Shown: one piece after another, positions 37,715 through 45,928 of the stretch | How the letters are laid out: every line of letters starts with the position of its first letter | How positions within the stretch are numbered: position 1 is the first letter of the stretch | Assembly (NCBI RefSeq): GCF_018918125.1 | Contig: NZ_JAHLQA010000032.1 | Coordinates: 1-60,396 of the forward strand | Source: Blautia sp. MSJ-19 | GTDB lineage: Bacteria; Bacillota; Clostridia; Lachnospirales; Lachnospiraceae | Direction: 5' to 3' | DNA length: 60,396 nucleotides | The notes under the pieces: model-generated | The model's database searches: none | What the model was told of the DNA's origin: nothing | What the model saw: only the letters and a program-made list of their open reading frames with translations | Program-made: the position numbers and the translations under genes

Positions 37715-39034
37715 CTATCTGTGCATAGTCATATTTCCTTTTCCTCTGAACCAAACAGGCTCATAGAGTCTTTTGAGTGTTTTTACCATAACATCTTTAT
37801 CCGCATCTCTGACATAGACATCATATTTATCTTCGATACTTCCAAATGTAACTACCTTATCGATATTCAGGATCGCCTTGAGGTTTTCCAGCATATGCTC
37901 TCTCGTCGCTTCTTTTGTGTAGATCTTGAGATTTGCATAGCCCGGGTGCACCACGGAATCATGGTATGCCACACGGAAATCTGTGATCCACGGCTGCTGC
38001 ATCAGTTTTTCGTAGAGTTTCTGCGTGACTTCTCTCTGCTCGATCAGATACAGGTAAACGACATTTTCACAGACTGCCTGTGTTTTCTGCACGTAGTTAC
38101 GGTAGGGTGACTTGCGTCTTCTGTCGTAAACTTTCCGGTGCACTTCACTCTCGATCCTGTCATAATAAATGACCAGAAGATCGTCCACCACGCAGTTTGT
38201 AAAATAGCGGATTCCCTCCTTGTCCAGAAAACTGCTGATCATTTTTGCCTGATTCTCAGACATCTGGTATTTCATCAGATAGGAATTCTCATTCAGGTCA
38301 TAAAGCACGGCTCCGTCCATGGCGATGATCGGAAGTTTCAGGTTGATCCCCGGAAGAGATTCCCGGACAGTCGCCGGTGTTCGATTTGTCGATACGGTGA
38401 AGTTCGCCCCGGATGAGATCAGACGGTTCAGCTCTACCTTGCTGTATGCCGACATTTTGTCTTCCCGGTTCAGGATCGTGTCATCAATGCCTGAGACAAA
38501 CAGAACATCGTTCCTTCTGCTTCTCGGCAGATGTGCCGTATTTACGATAAATGCAATTCCGACACCGATCAGTGTATCCAGCACCCTGTTAAATACAAAC
38601 AGGAACGGATCTGCATCTGTCATATGCATAACCGTGATGCTCAAAAACACCACGCAGGAAAAATAAGCTGCGTTCCTGCAATTTAATACAAGTGTCGAAT
38701 AAATGACCACACCCGTAAAAAGCGAAATCAACATATATCCTGCAAAACTGCCCTTGAGCATTCCATCAAATGCATAAAGCTGGATCAGAATGATCACCAG
38801 TCCCCAGAACGCTCCGACAAATGTTCCCGTCACTCGTTTTCTTGCTGTCTCAGCCATGCTGTCCTGATAGGGCTGAATGCACTGCAGCACCGCAAGTGCG
38901 GAATAAAATGGGATTCCCTGCTTATTTCTCAGATAATATACACAAAAACAGCAGGCAACTGCCAGGGCAGAACGGATGATCCGCTGTCCGACTTTTGGAA
39001 AATATATAGGAACCTTCTGTTTTTCTGCTTTCAT
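37715..39034 (-). CDS. ArAE/FUSC-like membrane protein fused to a degenerate HAD domain
   Basis: 439 residues. Residues 1-165 hold about six membrane helices, with an opening (RSALAVACCFCVYYL) and TARKRVTGTFVGAFWG typical of the aromatic-acid exporter/FUSC family. Residues ~175-439 look like a Cof-type HAD phosphatase fold. However, motif I reads VSGIDDTIL: the nucleophilic Asp of DxDGT is Gly, so the domain is probably non-catalytic. It starts 7 bases after citG, with its ribosome site inside the citG stop, so it is coupled to citrate lyase maturation and may export or sense an organic acid. Confidence 0.75.
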   Translation of the reverse strand: MKAEKQKVPIYFPKVGQRIIRSALAVACCFCVYYLRNKQGIPFYSALAVLQCIQPYQDSMAETARKRVTGTFVGAFWGLVIILIQLYAFDGMLKGSFAGYMLISLFTGVVIYSTLVLNCRNAAYFSCVVFLSITVMHMTDADPFLFVFNRVLDTLIGVGIAFIVNTAHLPRSRRNDVLFVSGIDDTILNREDKMSAYSKVELNRLISSGANFTVSTNRTPATVRESLPGINLKLPIIAMDGAVLYDLNENSYLMKYQMSENQAKMISSFLDKEGIRYFTNCVVDDLLVIYYDRIESEVHRKVYDRRRKSPYRNYVQKTQAVCENVVYLYLIEQREVTQKLYEKLMQQPWITDFRVAYHDSVVHPGYANLKIYTKEATREHMLENLKAILNIDKVVTFGSIEDKYDVYVRDADKDVMVKTLKRLYEPVWFRGKGNMTMHR

Positions 39035-39041
39035 ATTGTCT

Positions 39042-39929
39042 TCACTCCTCCTGCATCAGATTCTCCAGATAATACAGAAACAGGCTTGCTGCCAGGATAT
39101 CTGCTGCTCCTCCCGGACTTAGATTTTTGCGAATGCAGAGTTCGTTCAACTCTTCAATCTTTCTGATTCCTGCCTCAAGAAATACACCGCCCTGCCGGCA
39201 GATTTCTGCCGCCTGTTCCTTCAACCACTGCATTTCATGATAAGATCCCCGACTCCAGACATTGGTATCATTTAACTCCGACATGATTGCCAGAAGCACT
39301 TGTATATTGGAACGATTCGTGTCCATTCCCATCATCCGGGTACTGCGAAGCACCGGTAGTGCTGTTTTGCCAATGATCGGAAAACCTTTCTGCGCTTCTC
39401 CCCGGATTCCTTTTTCGCCATATTCACGAAAAAGAATTTCTCCATGTGTAATCGGTTCGTGCTCTCCCATACGCTGAAATTCTTCTTCCAGAGGTCCTGC
39501 CGTCATTGAAGCAGCTTTTTTGAGAATTCTGCCTGCCTCAAAGCAATGTTCTTTTTGATAACAGTTTCCTGCAGCGGCAGCAAGGATTCCCATCGTAAAG
39601 ATCAGCCCTTTGTGTGTATTTACTCCATCTGTGCTGTCATACATGGCATGTTCTGCCTGAATGCCGATCTTACGGATTTCTTCAAAAAGTCTCTCTTCTT
39701 TGCCGATCCAGTGATATCCCCTGTAAAACATTCGCGAAATATAAGGAGTGATCGCTTCTGCACTTCTTTCAAATGTGTGCACATCCATATCCTGATGAGC
39801 CCCTGTGTCATGGCAGTCAACTAATCCCGGTTTTGGTGTGGTGTACACTTCTCCGAGAAGTGCACTGTAAATACAGCACTCCAATTCTATTGCCGTGATC
39901 ATTCTGCTTTTTTGTTCTGCGTACATCAT
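39042..39929 (-). CDS. citG: Triphosphoribosyl-dephospho-CoA synthase
   Basis: 295 residues. Makes 2'-(5''-triphosphoribosyl)-3'-dephospho-CoA from ATP and dephospho-CoA, the precursor of the citrate lyase prosthetic group. Family motifs visible: TTPKPGLVDCHDTGAHQDM, DSTDGVNTHKGLIFTMGIL and SPGGAADILAASLF. GGAGG precedes the ATG pair. The transferase CitX and the ligase CitC are not in the window. It lies in orf53-citG-exporter, separate from citDEF. Confidence 0.93.
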   Translation of the reverse strand: MMYAEQKSRMITAIELECCIYSALLGEVYTTPKPGLVDCHDTGAHQDMDVHTFERSAEAITPYISRMFYRGYHWIGKEERLFEEIRKIGIQAEHAMYDSTDGVNTHKGLIFTMGILAAAAGNCYQKEHCFEAGRILKKAASMTAGPLEEEFQRMGEHEPITHGEILFREYGEKGIRGEAQKGFPIIGKTALPVLRSTRMMGMDTNRSNIQVLLAIMSELNDTNVWSRGSYHEMQWLKEQAAEICRQGGVFLEAGIRKIEELNELCIRKNLSPGGAADILAASLFLYYLENLMQEE

Positions 39930-39993
39930 TGCTCTGCCTCCTTATCTTCAGTCCTGACAAAGTACTATATGCGGATGCTCTGCCGTTTTTCTT

Positions 39994-40155
39994 TTATGCC
40001 TGTTCTACATAATCATCAACTGCTTCAAAACGTTCTCTCTCTGCTTTTTTCTCTTTGAGTTCATCCAGAATTCTTCTTCCAGGTACTTCTCTCATTCTAA
40101 GGATATAAGCTCCAAAAATATTTGCGGTTGCATAACTTTTAACTGTCTGTGTCAT
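39994..40155 (-). CDS. Unannotated 53-residue protein of the tricarboxylate regulon
   Basis: A short frame from ATG 40155 to TAA with GGGAGG seven bases upstream. It starts MTQTVKSYATANIFGAYILR and continues with a charged helix rich in Lys/Glu/Arg and an acidic end (DDYVEQA). No cysteines, no signal peptide. I recognise no family. It sits 64 bases before citG in the same direction, under a promoter with a LysR-type dyad at the same offset as those of acn, citD, rraA and the second hydratase. A structural or regulatory helper of the citrate lyase system is a guess. Confidence 0.7.
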   Translation of the reverse strand: MTQTVKSYATANIFGAYILRMREVPGRRILDELKEKKAERERFEAVDDYVEQA

Positions 40156-40221
40156 AACAAATTCCTCCCTGATATTTTTATATTTTTGTTCGTTTAATGC
40201 TTTGTTTTCTTCTATAATTAC

Positions 40222-40286
40222 ACTATAGCAGACCTTTGTACCTAAATCTAATTCCCAATATTTATGTTCGTATGCCTAAAAGGAAA
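40222..40286 (-). promoter_or_regulatory. orf53-citG promoter with LysR-type dyad
   Basis: Minus strand -10 TATAGT (40222-40227), no clear -35, and the dyad-like ATGCC-TAAAA-GGAAA (40272-40286) exactly 50 bases upstream of the hexamer start, centred near -64. Confidence 0.5.
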
Positions 40287-40329
40287 GCCACTACTGTTCA
40301 CCCCGTTTACAGCAGATTCCCTCACAACA

Positions 40330-40364
40330 AAAAGCCCTCTGATCACGCTATCAGAGAGCTTTTT
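40330..40364 (-). terminator. Terminator of citDEF
   Basis: Minus strand AAGCTCTCTGAT ... ATCAGAGGGCTT followed by TTTGTTG; it could work in both directions. Confidence 0.85.
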
Positions 40365-40441
40365 CCATTTATTCATATATGCTTGAAAGGAGAATTATGT
40401 TGCATGGCTATTGCCTTTAATCTTATTGCTTATCGTATTTC

Positions 40442-42007
40442 TCAGTCCTCTGCGAAGGTAAACGGTTTTACCTGACGTACAACGTCCATAACTGTACCGT
40501 CACGGCCTTCGATGATACCTACGACTCTGTCACCAAACTGAACCGGTTCAGGCTCACCTGTGATAGAATATGCGATATCACGAAGTTCTTCGATCGTGCG
40601 CAGAGGAACGCACTTCGCTTCTTTTAATGCATCCAGAAGATCCTGTCTTGCCGGATTGACTGCTACACCGTAGTCTGTGACAACGATATCTACGGATTCA
40701 CCTGGTGTGGTGACTGTGGTTACTTTGGAGCAGATCGCCGGGATACGTCCCTGTACCAGTGGAGAAATTACGATGGTACATTTTGCACCCTGCGCTGCAT
40801 CCGGATGACCGCCCTGTGCACCGGTGATGACACCGTCAGAACCTACCACTACGTTACAGTTAAAGTCTACGTCAACTTCAAGAGCTGCAAGAACGACGTA
40901 GTCCAGTTTGTTTACGAACGCACCTTTGTTGAACGGGTTTGCGTAAGCACCTGCGCTGATCCTGTGGTGGTTCGGGCGTTTTACGGATTCTACTGCGGAA
41001 GTATCAAAGTCCTGAGTATCCAGAAGTTTTCCTACAAGCCCCTCATCAAGAAGGTCGCACATTCCTTTGGACATACCGCCGACTGCGAATCCCATCTTAA
41101 TCCCGCGTTCTTTCATGATCTTGCCAAGAGATGCTGCAGATGCGATAGAAGCTCCGCCGACACCTGTCTGGTAAGCAAATCCGTCTTTGAAGTATGGTGT
41201 GTTTACAACAACCTGTGTACAGTAATCAGCCATCATCAGCTTACGTACATCTGTGGTCGGTTTTGCTGCACCGGTAGCGATTTTTTCCGGAACACCGATC
41301 TGGTCAACAACGCAGACATAGTCTACTTTTGTCATGTTGATGTCTGCCGGATAGTTCGGGAACGGTACAAGGCAGTCTGTCACTGCAACGACTTTGTTTG
41401 CATGGTTTCCATCTACGAAGGAGTAGGAAAGCACACCACAGTCGCTCTTGCCGCCGACACCTTTGCAGTTACCGTAATCATCACAGGTCGGAGCACCGAT
41501 GAAGGAAATATCAATCACTGTCTCACCTGTCTGAATCGCACGGATACGTCCGCCGTGGGAACGCATGATCGCAAGTCCTTTAAGTTTACCCTGGGAAATC
41601 GCCTCACCGATCTTTCCACGTACACCGGAAGACTGGATGTTTGTAATGGTTCCGTCCTCAATCATCGGAACGAGAGCGTCATGTGCTTTTCCAAGGGAGC
41701 TTGCGCAGATCGTAACATCTTTGATTCCCATGTTATGTACTTCCTGCATGACCATGTTTACAACGAGGTCACCGTCACGGAAATGATGATGGAAGCCGAG
41801 TGTCATACCATCATGAGCGCCACATTTTACAAGTGCTTCATGGATGGAGCTTACCATTTTGCTGGTATCATGGTTCATAACGACCTTTGTGATCGGTCCC
41901 TGTTTCTTGAATTCTGTATTGTCTTTGTAATAGTTTCCCTGAAAAACTTCTTTGCCGGTCTGTTTCAGAATTTCTTCCGGGATTTCTCTGCCTACTTTAT
42001 TTAACAT
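40442..42007 (-). CDS. citF: Citrate lyase alpha subunit (citrate:acetyl-ACP transferase)
   Basis: 521 residues. Swaps acetyl for citryl on the CitD thiol. Highly typical sequence: GMTLGFHHHFRDGD, GGKSDCGVLSY, GGHPDAAQGAKCTIV. The start is ATG 42007 after GAGGGGG; the longer frame would overlap citE by 65 bases. It follows citE by one base. Together with CitD and CitE it splits citrate to acetate and oxaloacetate. Confidence 0.97.
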   Translation of the reverse strand: MLNKVGREIPEEILKQTGKEVFQGNYYKDNTEFKKQGPITKVVMNHDTSKMVSSIHEALVKCGAHDGMTLGFHHHFRDGDLVVNMVMQEVHNMGIKDVTICASSLGKAHDALVPMIEDGTITNIQSSGVRGKIGEAISQGKLKGLAIMRSHGGRIRAIQTGETVIDISFIGAPTCDDYGNCKGVGGKSDCGVLSYSFVDGNHANKVVAVTDCLVPFPNYPADINMTKVDYVCVVDQIGVPEKIATGAAKPTTDVRKLMMADYCTQVVVNTPYFKDGFAYQTGVGGASIASAASLGKIMKERGIKMGFAVGGMSKGMCDLLDEGLVGKLLDTQDFDTSAVESVKRPNHHRISAGAYANPFNKGAFVNKLDYVVLAALEVDVDFNCNVVVGSDGVITGAQGGHPDAAQGAKCTIVISPLVQGRIPAICSKVTTVTTPGESVDIVVTDYGVAVNPARQDLLDALKEAKCVPLRTIEELRDIAYSITGEPEPVQFGDRVVGIIEGRDGTVMDVVRQVKPFTFAED

Positions 42008-42008
42008 T

Positions 42009-42911
42009 TTATAAATCCCCCTCATACACGCCAGATGCTTTTGCAAGTTCGATAGTTCTCTTTGCTCCGTCATAGAAAGCGATATCGATCATCTTTCCGT
42101 CTACGGTAAATACACCGATTCCTTTTGCTTTCTTGTCATCGATCTCTTTGACAACTTTTTCTGCGAAGATGATGTCTTTCTGCTTTGGAGTATAAATATC
42201 ATGTACGATCTCGATCTGTCTCGGGTTGATGATGGATTTTCCATCGAATCCCATCAGATGGATGGCTTCTACATCTTTGCGGAAACCGTCCATATCATCC
42301 AGATCTGTGTAAACGGTGTCAAAACACTGTACTCCTGCTGCTCTTGCTGCAATGACCATGTTCTGTCTTGCACCCATCAGCTCGATACCGGTTCCTGTGA
42401 TATGTGTCTGAAGGTCTTTGGTATAATCTCCGCCAGAAAGGGCGATACCGAAAAGACGGTCAGATGCTTCACAGATATCCAGGGCTTTCATGATACCTCT
42501 GGCAGATTCCAGAGCTGCCATGATAAGGACGCTTCCTTCTTCTCTTCCGAATTCTTTCTCGGCTGCGATGACAGCTTCTTCTACTACATGTACATCCTGT
42601 GCACTTTCTGTCTTTGGAATACGGATGGAATCGCATCCTCCTGCTACTGCACAGCGGATATCTTCTCTCCAGTATGGAGAATCCAGTCCGTTAATACGGA
42701 CAACACGCTCTACTCCACGGTAGTCGATCTCTCTCAGTGCATGAAACAGGGAATATCTTGCAGCATCTTTTTCTTTCTCTGCAACGGCATCCTCAAGATC
42801 CAGCATGATGGAGTCCGGTTTGTAGATATATGGATCTTTGATCAGACCCGGTTTCTGACAGTTCAGAAACATCATGGTTCTTCTTAATCTTTTTTTGTTT
42901 GGATTACTCAT
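42009..42911 (-). CDS. citE: Citrate lyase beta subunit (citryl-ACP lyase)
   Basis: 300 residues. TIM-barrel lyase that splits citryl-ACP into oxaloacetate and acetyl-ACP. The family motifs are present: RRTMMF start, DSIMLDLEDAVAEKEKDAAR, RVVRINGLDSPYW, and GFDGKSIINPRQIEIVH. The start is ATG 42911 with GGGGAGGTG upstream and overlaps the citD stop (ATGA). Confidence 0.96.
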   Translation of the reverse strand: MSNPNKKRLRRTMMFLNCQKPGLIKDPYIYKPDSIMLDLEDAVAEKEKDAARYSLFHALREIDYRGVERVVRINGLDSPYWREDIRCAVAGGCDSIRIPKTESAQDVHVVEEAVIAAEKEFGREEGSVLIMAALESARGIMKALDICEASDRLFGIALSGGDYTKDLQTHITGTGIELMGARQNMVIAARAAGVQCFDTVYTDLDDMDGFRKDVEAIHLMGFDGKSIINPRQIEIVHDIYTPKQKDIIFAEKVVKEIDDKKAKGIGVFTVDGKMIDIAFYDGAKRTIELAKASGVYEGDL

Positions 42912-43213
42912 CGAATCGCACCTCCCCATGGAAGATTTTCTGTCTGCTCTGCTCCGCGGAACAGGGCTCCCTCTACTCTTGCTTTGAGTGTACAGTCAAG
43001 CGCTCCTTTGTCTACGATGCTGATCTTGACATCCTGCACATCCAGACGTTTGAGAGTGTCCATAACGGTACGGCGGATGCTGTTTCCGAACTGATTGATC
43101 ACTACACTGTCCAGATTAAATTCAATTCCTGCACCCTCTGCATTTGGTTCTACCGTTACCATTGCATCACTGGATTCCAGAGTTCCGGCAACTGCATTCT
43201 TTGTGATTTTCAC
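42908..43213 (-). CDS. citD: Citrate lyase gamma subunit (acyl carrier protein)
   Basis: 101 residues. Small acyl carrier; the prosthetic group is expected on Ser14 (AGTLESSDAMV), matching the known position. First gene of the tight citD-citE-citF operon. The LysR-type site upstream resembles those of rraA and the large hydratase. Confidence 0.96.
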   Translation of the reverse strand: MKITKNAVAGTLESSDAMVTVEPNAEGAGIEFNLDSVVINQFGNSIRRTVMDTLKRLDVQDVKISIVDKGALDCTLKARVEGALFRGAEQTENLPWGGAIR

Positions 43214-43281
43214 GGCTTTCTTCCTCCTCTTCCTGTTGAAATCTCTGTTGAACTTTTTTCTTGATTTCTCTTTCTGTAATT

Positions 43282-43346
43282 ATCATAAATCATCCGGAGG
43301 CATTTGTATAATTGTCAAAAAGAATGTAAATATAACTTTTCGGAAT
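43282..43346 (-). promoter_or_regulatory. citDEF promoter with class-1 LysR element
   Basis: -10 TATGAT (minus, 43282-43287). Plus-strand element AATTGTCAAAAAGAATG (43310-43326) followed by ATAACTTTTCGGAAT (43332-43346). The same arrangement with identical spacing occurs upstream of rraA and of the large hydratase. The TTGACA inside it is 25 bases from the -10, so it is not a -35. Confidence 0.65.
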
Positions 43347-43375
43347 TACGTTTTTTTCACCTTTCAAGGTACAAA

Positions 43376-43412
43376 AAGAGGCACTGCACAGATCATATGC
43401 AGTACCTCTTAC
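43376..43412 (-). terminator. Terminator of the lactonase-carrier operon
   Basis: Minus strand AGAGG-T-ACTGCA ... TGCAGT-G-CCTCT followed by TTTTTG. Confidence 0.85.
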
Positions 43413-43433
43413 AAAAGGTCTTATTCTGTTATA

Positions 43434-44690
43434 TTATGAGATAAAAAGTCCATAAACTCCCACAAAGGAGAACAGTGCCAGAACCGCCAGCGCGATAAAG
43501 GATACCGCGAACAGTTCCACAAACATCCTGTTCTGCGGGAAGCGTTCTTCTGCATTTTCCTGCTGGGAAACACCTGCCATGATAAGGGCTCCTGTTGTGG
43601 AGATCGGGGTGAAGCCGGATACTGTTCCACCGATGACGATAACAGCTACCAGTTCCAGTGCGCTCACGCCAAGTCCGCCTGCAAGTCCACTTGCGGTCGG
43701 GATCAGGGTCGGGAATACTACGCCAAGTCCGGAGCTGAAGAAGGACATAAGTCCGGCTGCGATCGCCAGGATCATAGTGGCTGTACGTTTGCCCATGATG
43801 GCTTCCAGTGCAGATACCATGATGTCAATACCACCGGAAAGGGAAATAATGTTCATCAGGATTCCTACGCCAAGTACCATAAGGATAACATTCCACGGGA
43901 TCGCTGCGATTGCTTTTTTCTCATCGCCGCATCCAAGGACCAGAAGGACGGAACCAATCGTAAATCCGGTCAGGCCGACATTCCAGGAGAAGAACAGTGC
44001 GCCGACCGCCAGGGCAACAAGTCCAAGAATGGAAAGCCACTGTTTTCCGTTGAATTTCGGAAGTTTTTCTTCGGTTCCTGCCGCATTTGCATCGATCTTC
44101 CAGCCTTTGTAATAAACATATACAAGCCCCATAACGACCAGAGCCGTGATCGTCATTGCGATCATGATCGGGATCGTATTTCCTTCCAGTCCCTGCTCTT
44201 CCATCAGTTCTCTTACAACGGCTGCCTCCGGGGTCAGAGGGCTCATACGGCCGGACATAACACCAAGGTCACCGATGATTGCGGTCATGATCGGATTGAC
44301 ACCTGCTGATACCGCTACCGGGATCGCAATAACAGGAACGATCGCCAGGGACGGGATCGCGCCAGGGCCTACCGCACAGATAGCAAAGCCAAGTACATAC
44401 ATGACAAACGGGATTAGATGTTTCTTCTTGCCAACGATGCCTACCATCTTTTTGGCCAGAAGTTCCAGTGTTCCGTTTCCGCTGATCACGGCAAACAGAT
44501 AGGTGATACCTACCATCTGAATAAACAGCGAAGAACTGAAACCGCTGAGGATCTCTTTTGTATCAAGTCCGTAAACAACACCGAGGATCATCGCAAATGC
44601 CACGCAGATGATACCAACATTACAGTTTCTTGCAAATCCGATCACGATGGCAGCAAGAAGAAGGATCAATGAGATTAAACCAAGGTTCAT
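43434..44690 (-). CDS. Di/tricarboxylate carrier, MatC / SLC13-like
   Basis: 418 residues and about 11 membrane helices. The N-terminal MNLGLISLILLLAAIVIGF start resembles the MatC dicarboxylate carrier N-terminal family, and VSGFTPISTTGALIMAG is a typical ion-transporter SNT-like motif. Likely imports a C4 or C6 organic acid with Na+ or H+. The start is ATG 44690, eight bases after AGGAGG; GTG 44699 sits on the ribosome site. Only 12 bases separate it from the lactonase gene, so the two work together. It is the only importer in the locus. Confidence 0.8.
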   Translation of the reverse strand: MNLGLISLILLLAAIVIGFARNCNVGIICVAFAMILGVVYGLDTKEILSGFSSSLFIQMVGITYLFAVISGNGTLELLAKKMVGIVGKKKHLIPFVMYVLGFAICAVGPGAIPSLAIVPVIAIPVAVSAGVNPIMTAIIGDLGVMSGRMSPLTPEAAVVRELMEEQGLEGNTIPIMIAMTITALVVMGLVYVYYKGWKIDANAAGTEEKLPKFNGKQWLSILGLVALAVGALFFSWNVGLTGFTIGSVLLVLGCGDEKKAIAAIPWNVILMVLGVGILMNIISLSGGIDIMVSALEAIMGKRTATMILAIAAGLMSFFSSGLGVVFPTLIPTASGLAGGLGVSALELVAVIVIGGTVSGFTPISTTGALIMAGVSQQENAEERFPQNRMFVELFAVSFIALAVLALFSFVGVYGLFIS

Positions 44691-44702
44691 ATGCGCCACC
44701 TC

Positions 44703-45749
44703 CTATCGGAATGTAATACAGACAGGGCTCTCGGTCGGGATGATTCTGCCTGTGTATGTCATCAGTCCGGTCTCAGAATCCAGCTTCATCTCTACGATGG
44801 TATCGCTGTCCTCATTTGCCATGTAGAAACGGCTGTAATCCGGGTTAAAGGTGATGAATCTCGGAGTCAGGCCAAGAGAAGAATAATAGCCAAGTTCTGT
44901 CATGTAGCCTGTATTCTGGTCAATGCGGTAAACTACAATAGACTCATGGATACGGTTGGAACCGATCAGGATCTTTCCTTCTTTGTCAAGTAAAGATGCG
45001 CTCGCCTGTCCTTCTCCTGTGTAAGTTGCCGGAAGGGACGGAAGATTCTGCATTGCAGTCAGTTTTCCGTTCACATCGTCAAACTGCAGATAGGTCATCT
45101 TGTTTCCTTTTTCGTTGATGAGATATACATAGCGGTTGTTCGGATGAATGGACACATGTCTTGGCTCATCGTATTCTCTGGAACGATAGGTGTCTGTCTC
45201 TGTTAAGTTTCCGTTTTCCGGGTCAAAGCGGAATACTTTTACCTGTCCATATCCCTGTAATCTTCCCTGTGTTACGACAAACAGGAATTCTTTTTTCTGA
45301 TCCCAGATACACTGATGTGCGAAGGAAATCGTGCCTTCTTTTTTGCCTTCGAGATGTGTGGTATGTACGATCTCACCAAGAGTTCCGTCGCTGTTTCTTC
45401 TGATCACATAAACAGCTCCACCCTGCAGTGCTGCTACGACGATATACTGGTTTGTCTTGTCCGGAGTGATAAATACAGGATTCTTTCCTCCGATGTCGAT
45501 AGTGTTCATATGCTCCAGTTTTCCATCTTCAAGGATGCGGTAGCTGCTGACTTTTGTGATGTCACCGTGTACGGAATAGAGATATTTTTCTTCCAGATCC
45601 ATGGTCTGGTAGGACGGGTTTGGCTCTGTCTCAAGACACTGGATCTCTTTCCAGTCACCGGTCATTTCTGAGATCTCATAAACCTTCAGTCCTTTTCCTC
45701 TTGCATTTCTTTCTCTGGTTGTACGACATCCTACGTATGCGTATTTCAT
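44703..45749 (-). CDS. Lactonase-family seven-bladed beta-propeller protein
   Basis: 348 residues. Resembles the PF10282 family (6-phosphogluconolactonase Pgl and muconate-cycloisomerase-like proteins): YAYVGCRTTRERNARGKGL start, DEPRHVSIHPNNRYVYLINE and GLTPRFITFNPDYSRFYMANED repeats. No signal peptide, so it should act in the cytoplasm. The substrate is unknown; beside a carboxylate carrier and aconitase genes, a carboxylated lactone such as isocitrate lactone is an inference. The start is ATG 45749 with AAGGAGG upstream; 38 extra open codons run into the promoter. Confidence 0.82.
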   Translation of the reverse strand: MKYAYVGCRTTRERNARGKGLKVYEISEMTGDWKEIQCLETEPNPSYQTMDLEEKYLYSVHGDITKVSSYRILEDGKLEHMNTIDIGGKNPVFITPDKTNQYIVVAALQGGAVYVIRRNSDGTLGEIVHTTHLEGKKEGTISFAHQCIWDQKKEFLFVVTQGRLQGYGQVKVFRFDPENGNLTETDTYRSREYDEPRHVSIHPNNRYVYLINEKGNKMTYLQFDDVNGKLTAMQNLPSLPATYTGEGQASASLLDKEGKILIGSNRIHESIVVYRIDQNTGYMTELGYYSSLGLTPRFITFNPDYSRFYMANEDSDTIVEMKLDSETGLMTYTGRIIPTESPVCITFR

Positions 45750-45803
45750 AAGTTTTTCCTCCTTTTTTGATAGATGCGTTTTTCCTATCAATCTGTTATA
45801 AAA

Positions 45804-45871
45804 ATTATATGAAACATGGATGTCAAATGGAAATTCGCATACTGACTGATAAAGGCATTCCAAAATGGAAT
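45804..45871 (-). promoter_or_regulatory. Lactonase-carrier promoter with class-2 LysR dyad
   Basis: Perfect -10 TATAAT (minus, 45804-45809) without a consensus -35, and the perfect dyad ATTCC-AAAAT-GGAAT (45857-45871) centred near -67. Confidence 0.65.
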
Positions 45872-45881
45872 TTTAAATAGT

Positions 45882-45919
45882 AAAAAACACAGATACGGGG
45901 GATTTCCTGCATCTGTGTT
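45882..45919 (-). terminator. Terminator of the tandem lysR genes
   Basis: AACACAGAT ... ATCTGTGTT with flanking A-tract (minus-strand TTTTTT). Confidence 0.85.
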
Positions 45920-45928
45920 TGTGTGAAG

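Noticed and set aside
40805..42004. 399-codon open frame opposite citF
   Set aside because: Antisense shadow of citF, same reasons.
43311..43326. TTGACA in the citD (and hydratase) upstream element as a -35 box
   Set aside because: It is 25 bases from the -10 at both genes and is replaced by TTTATG at rraA; the spacing conservation fits a regulator site instead.
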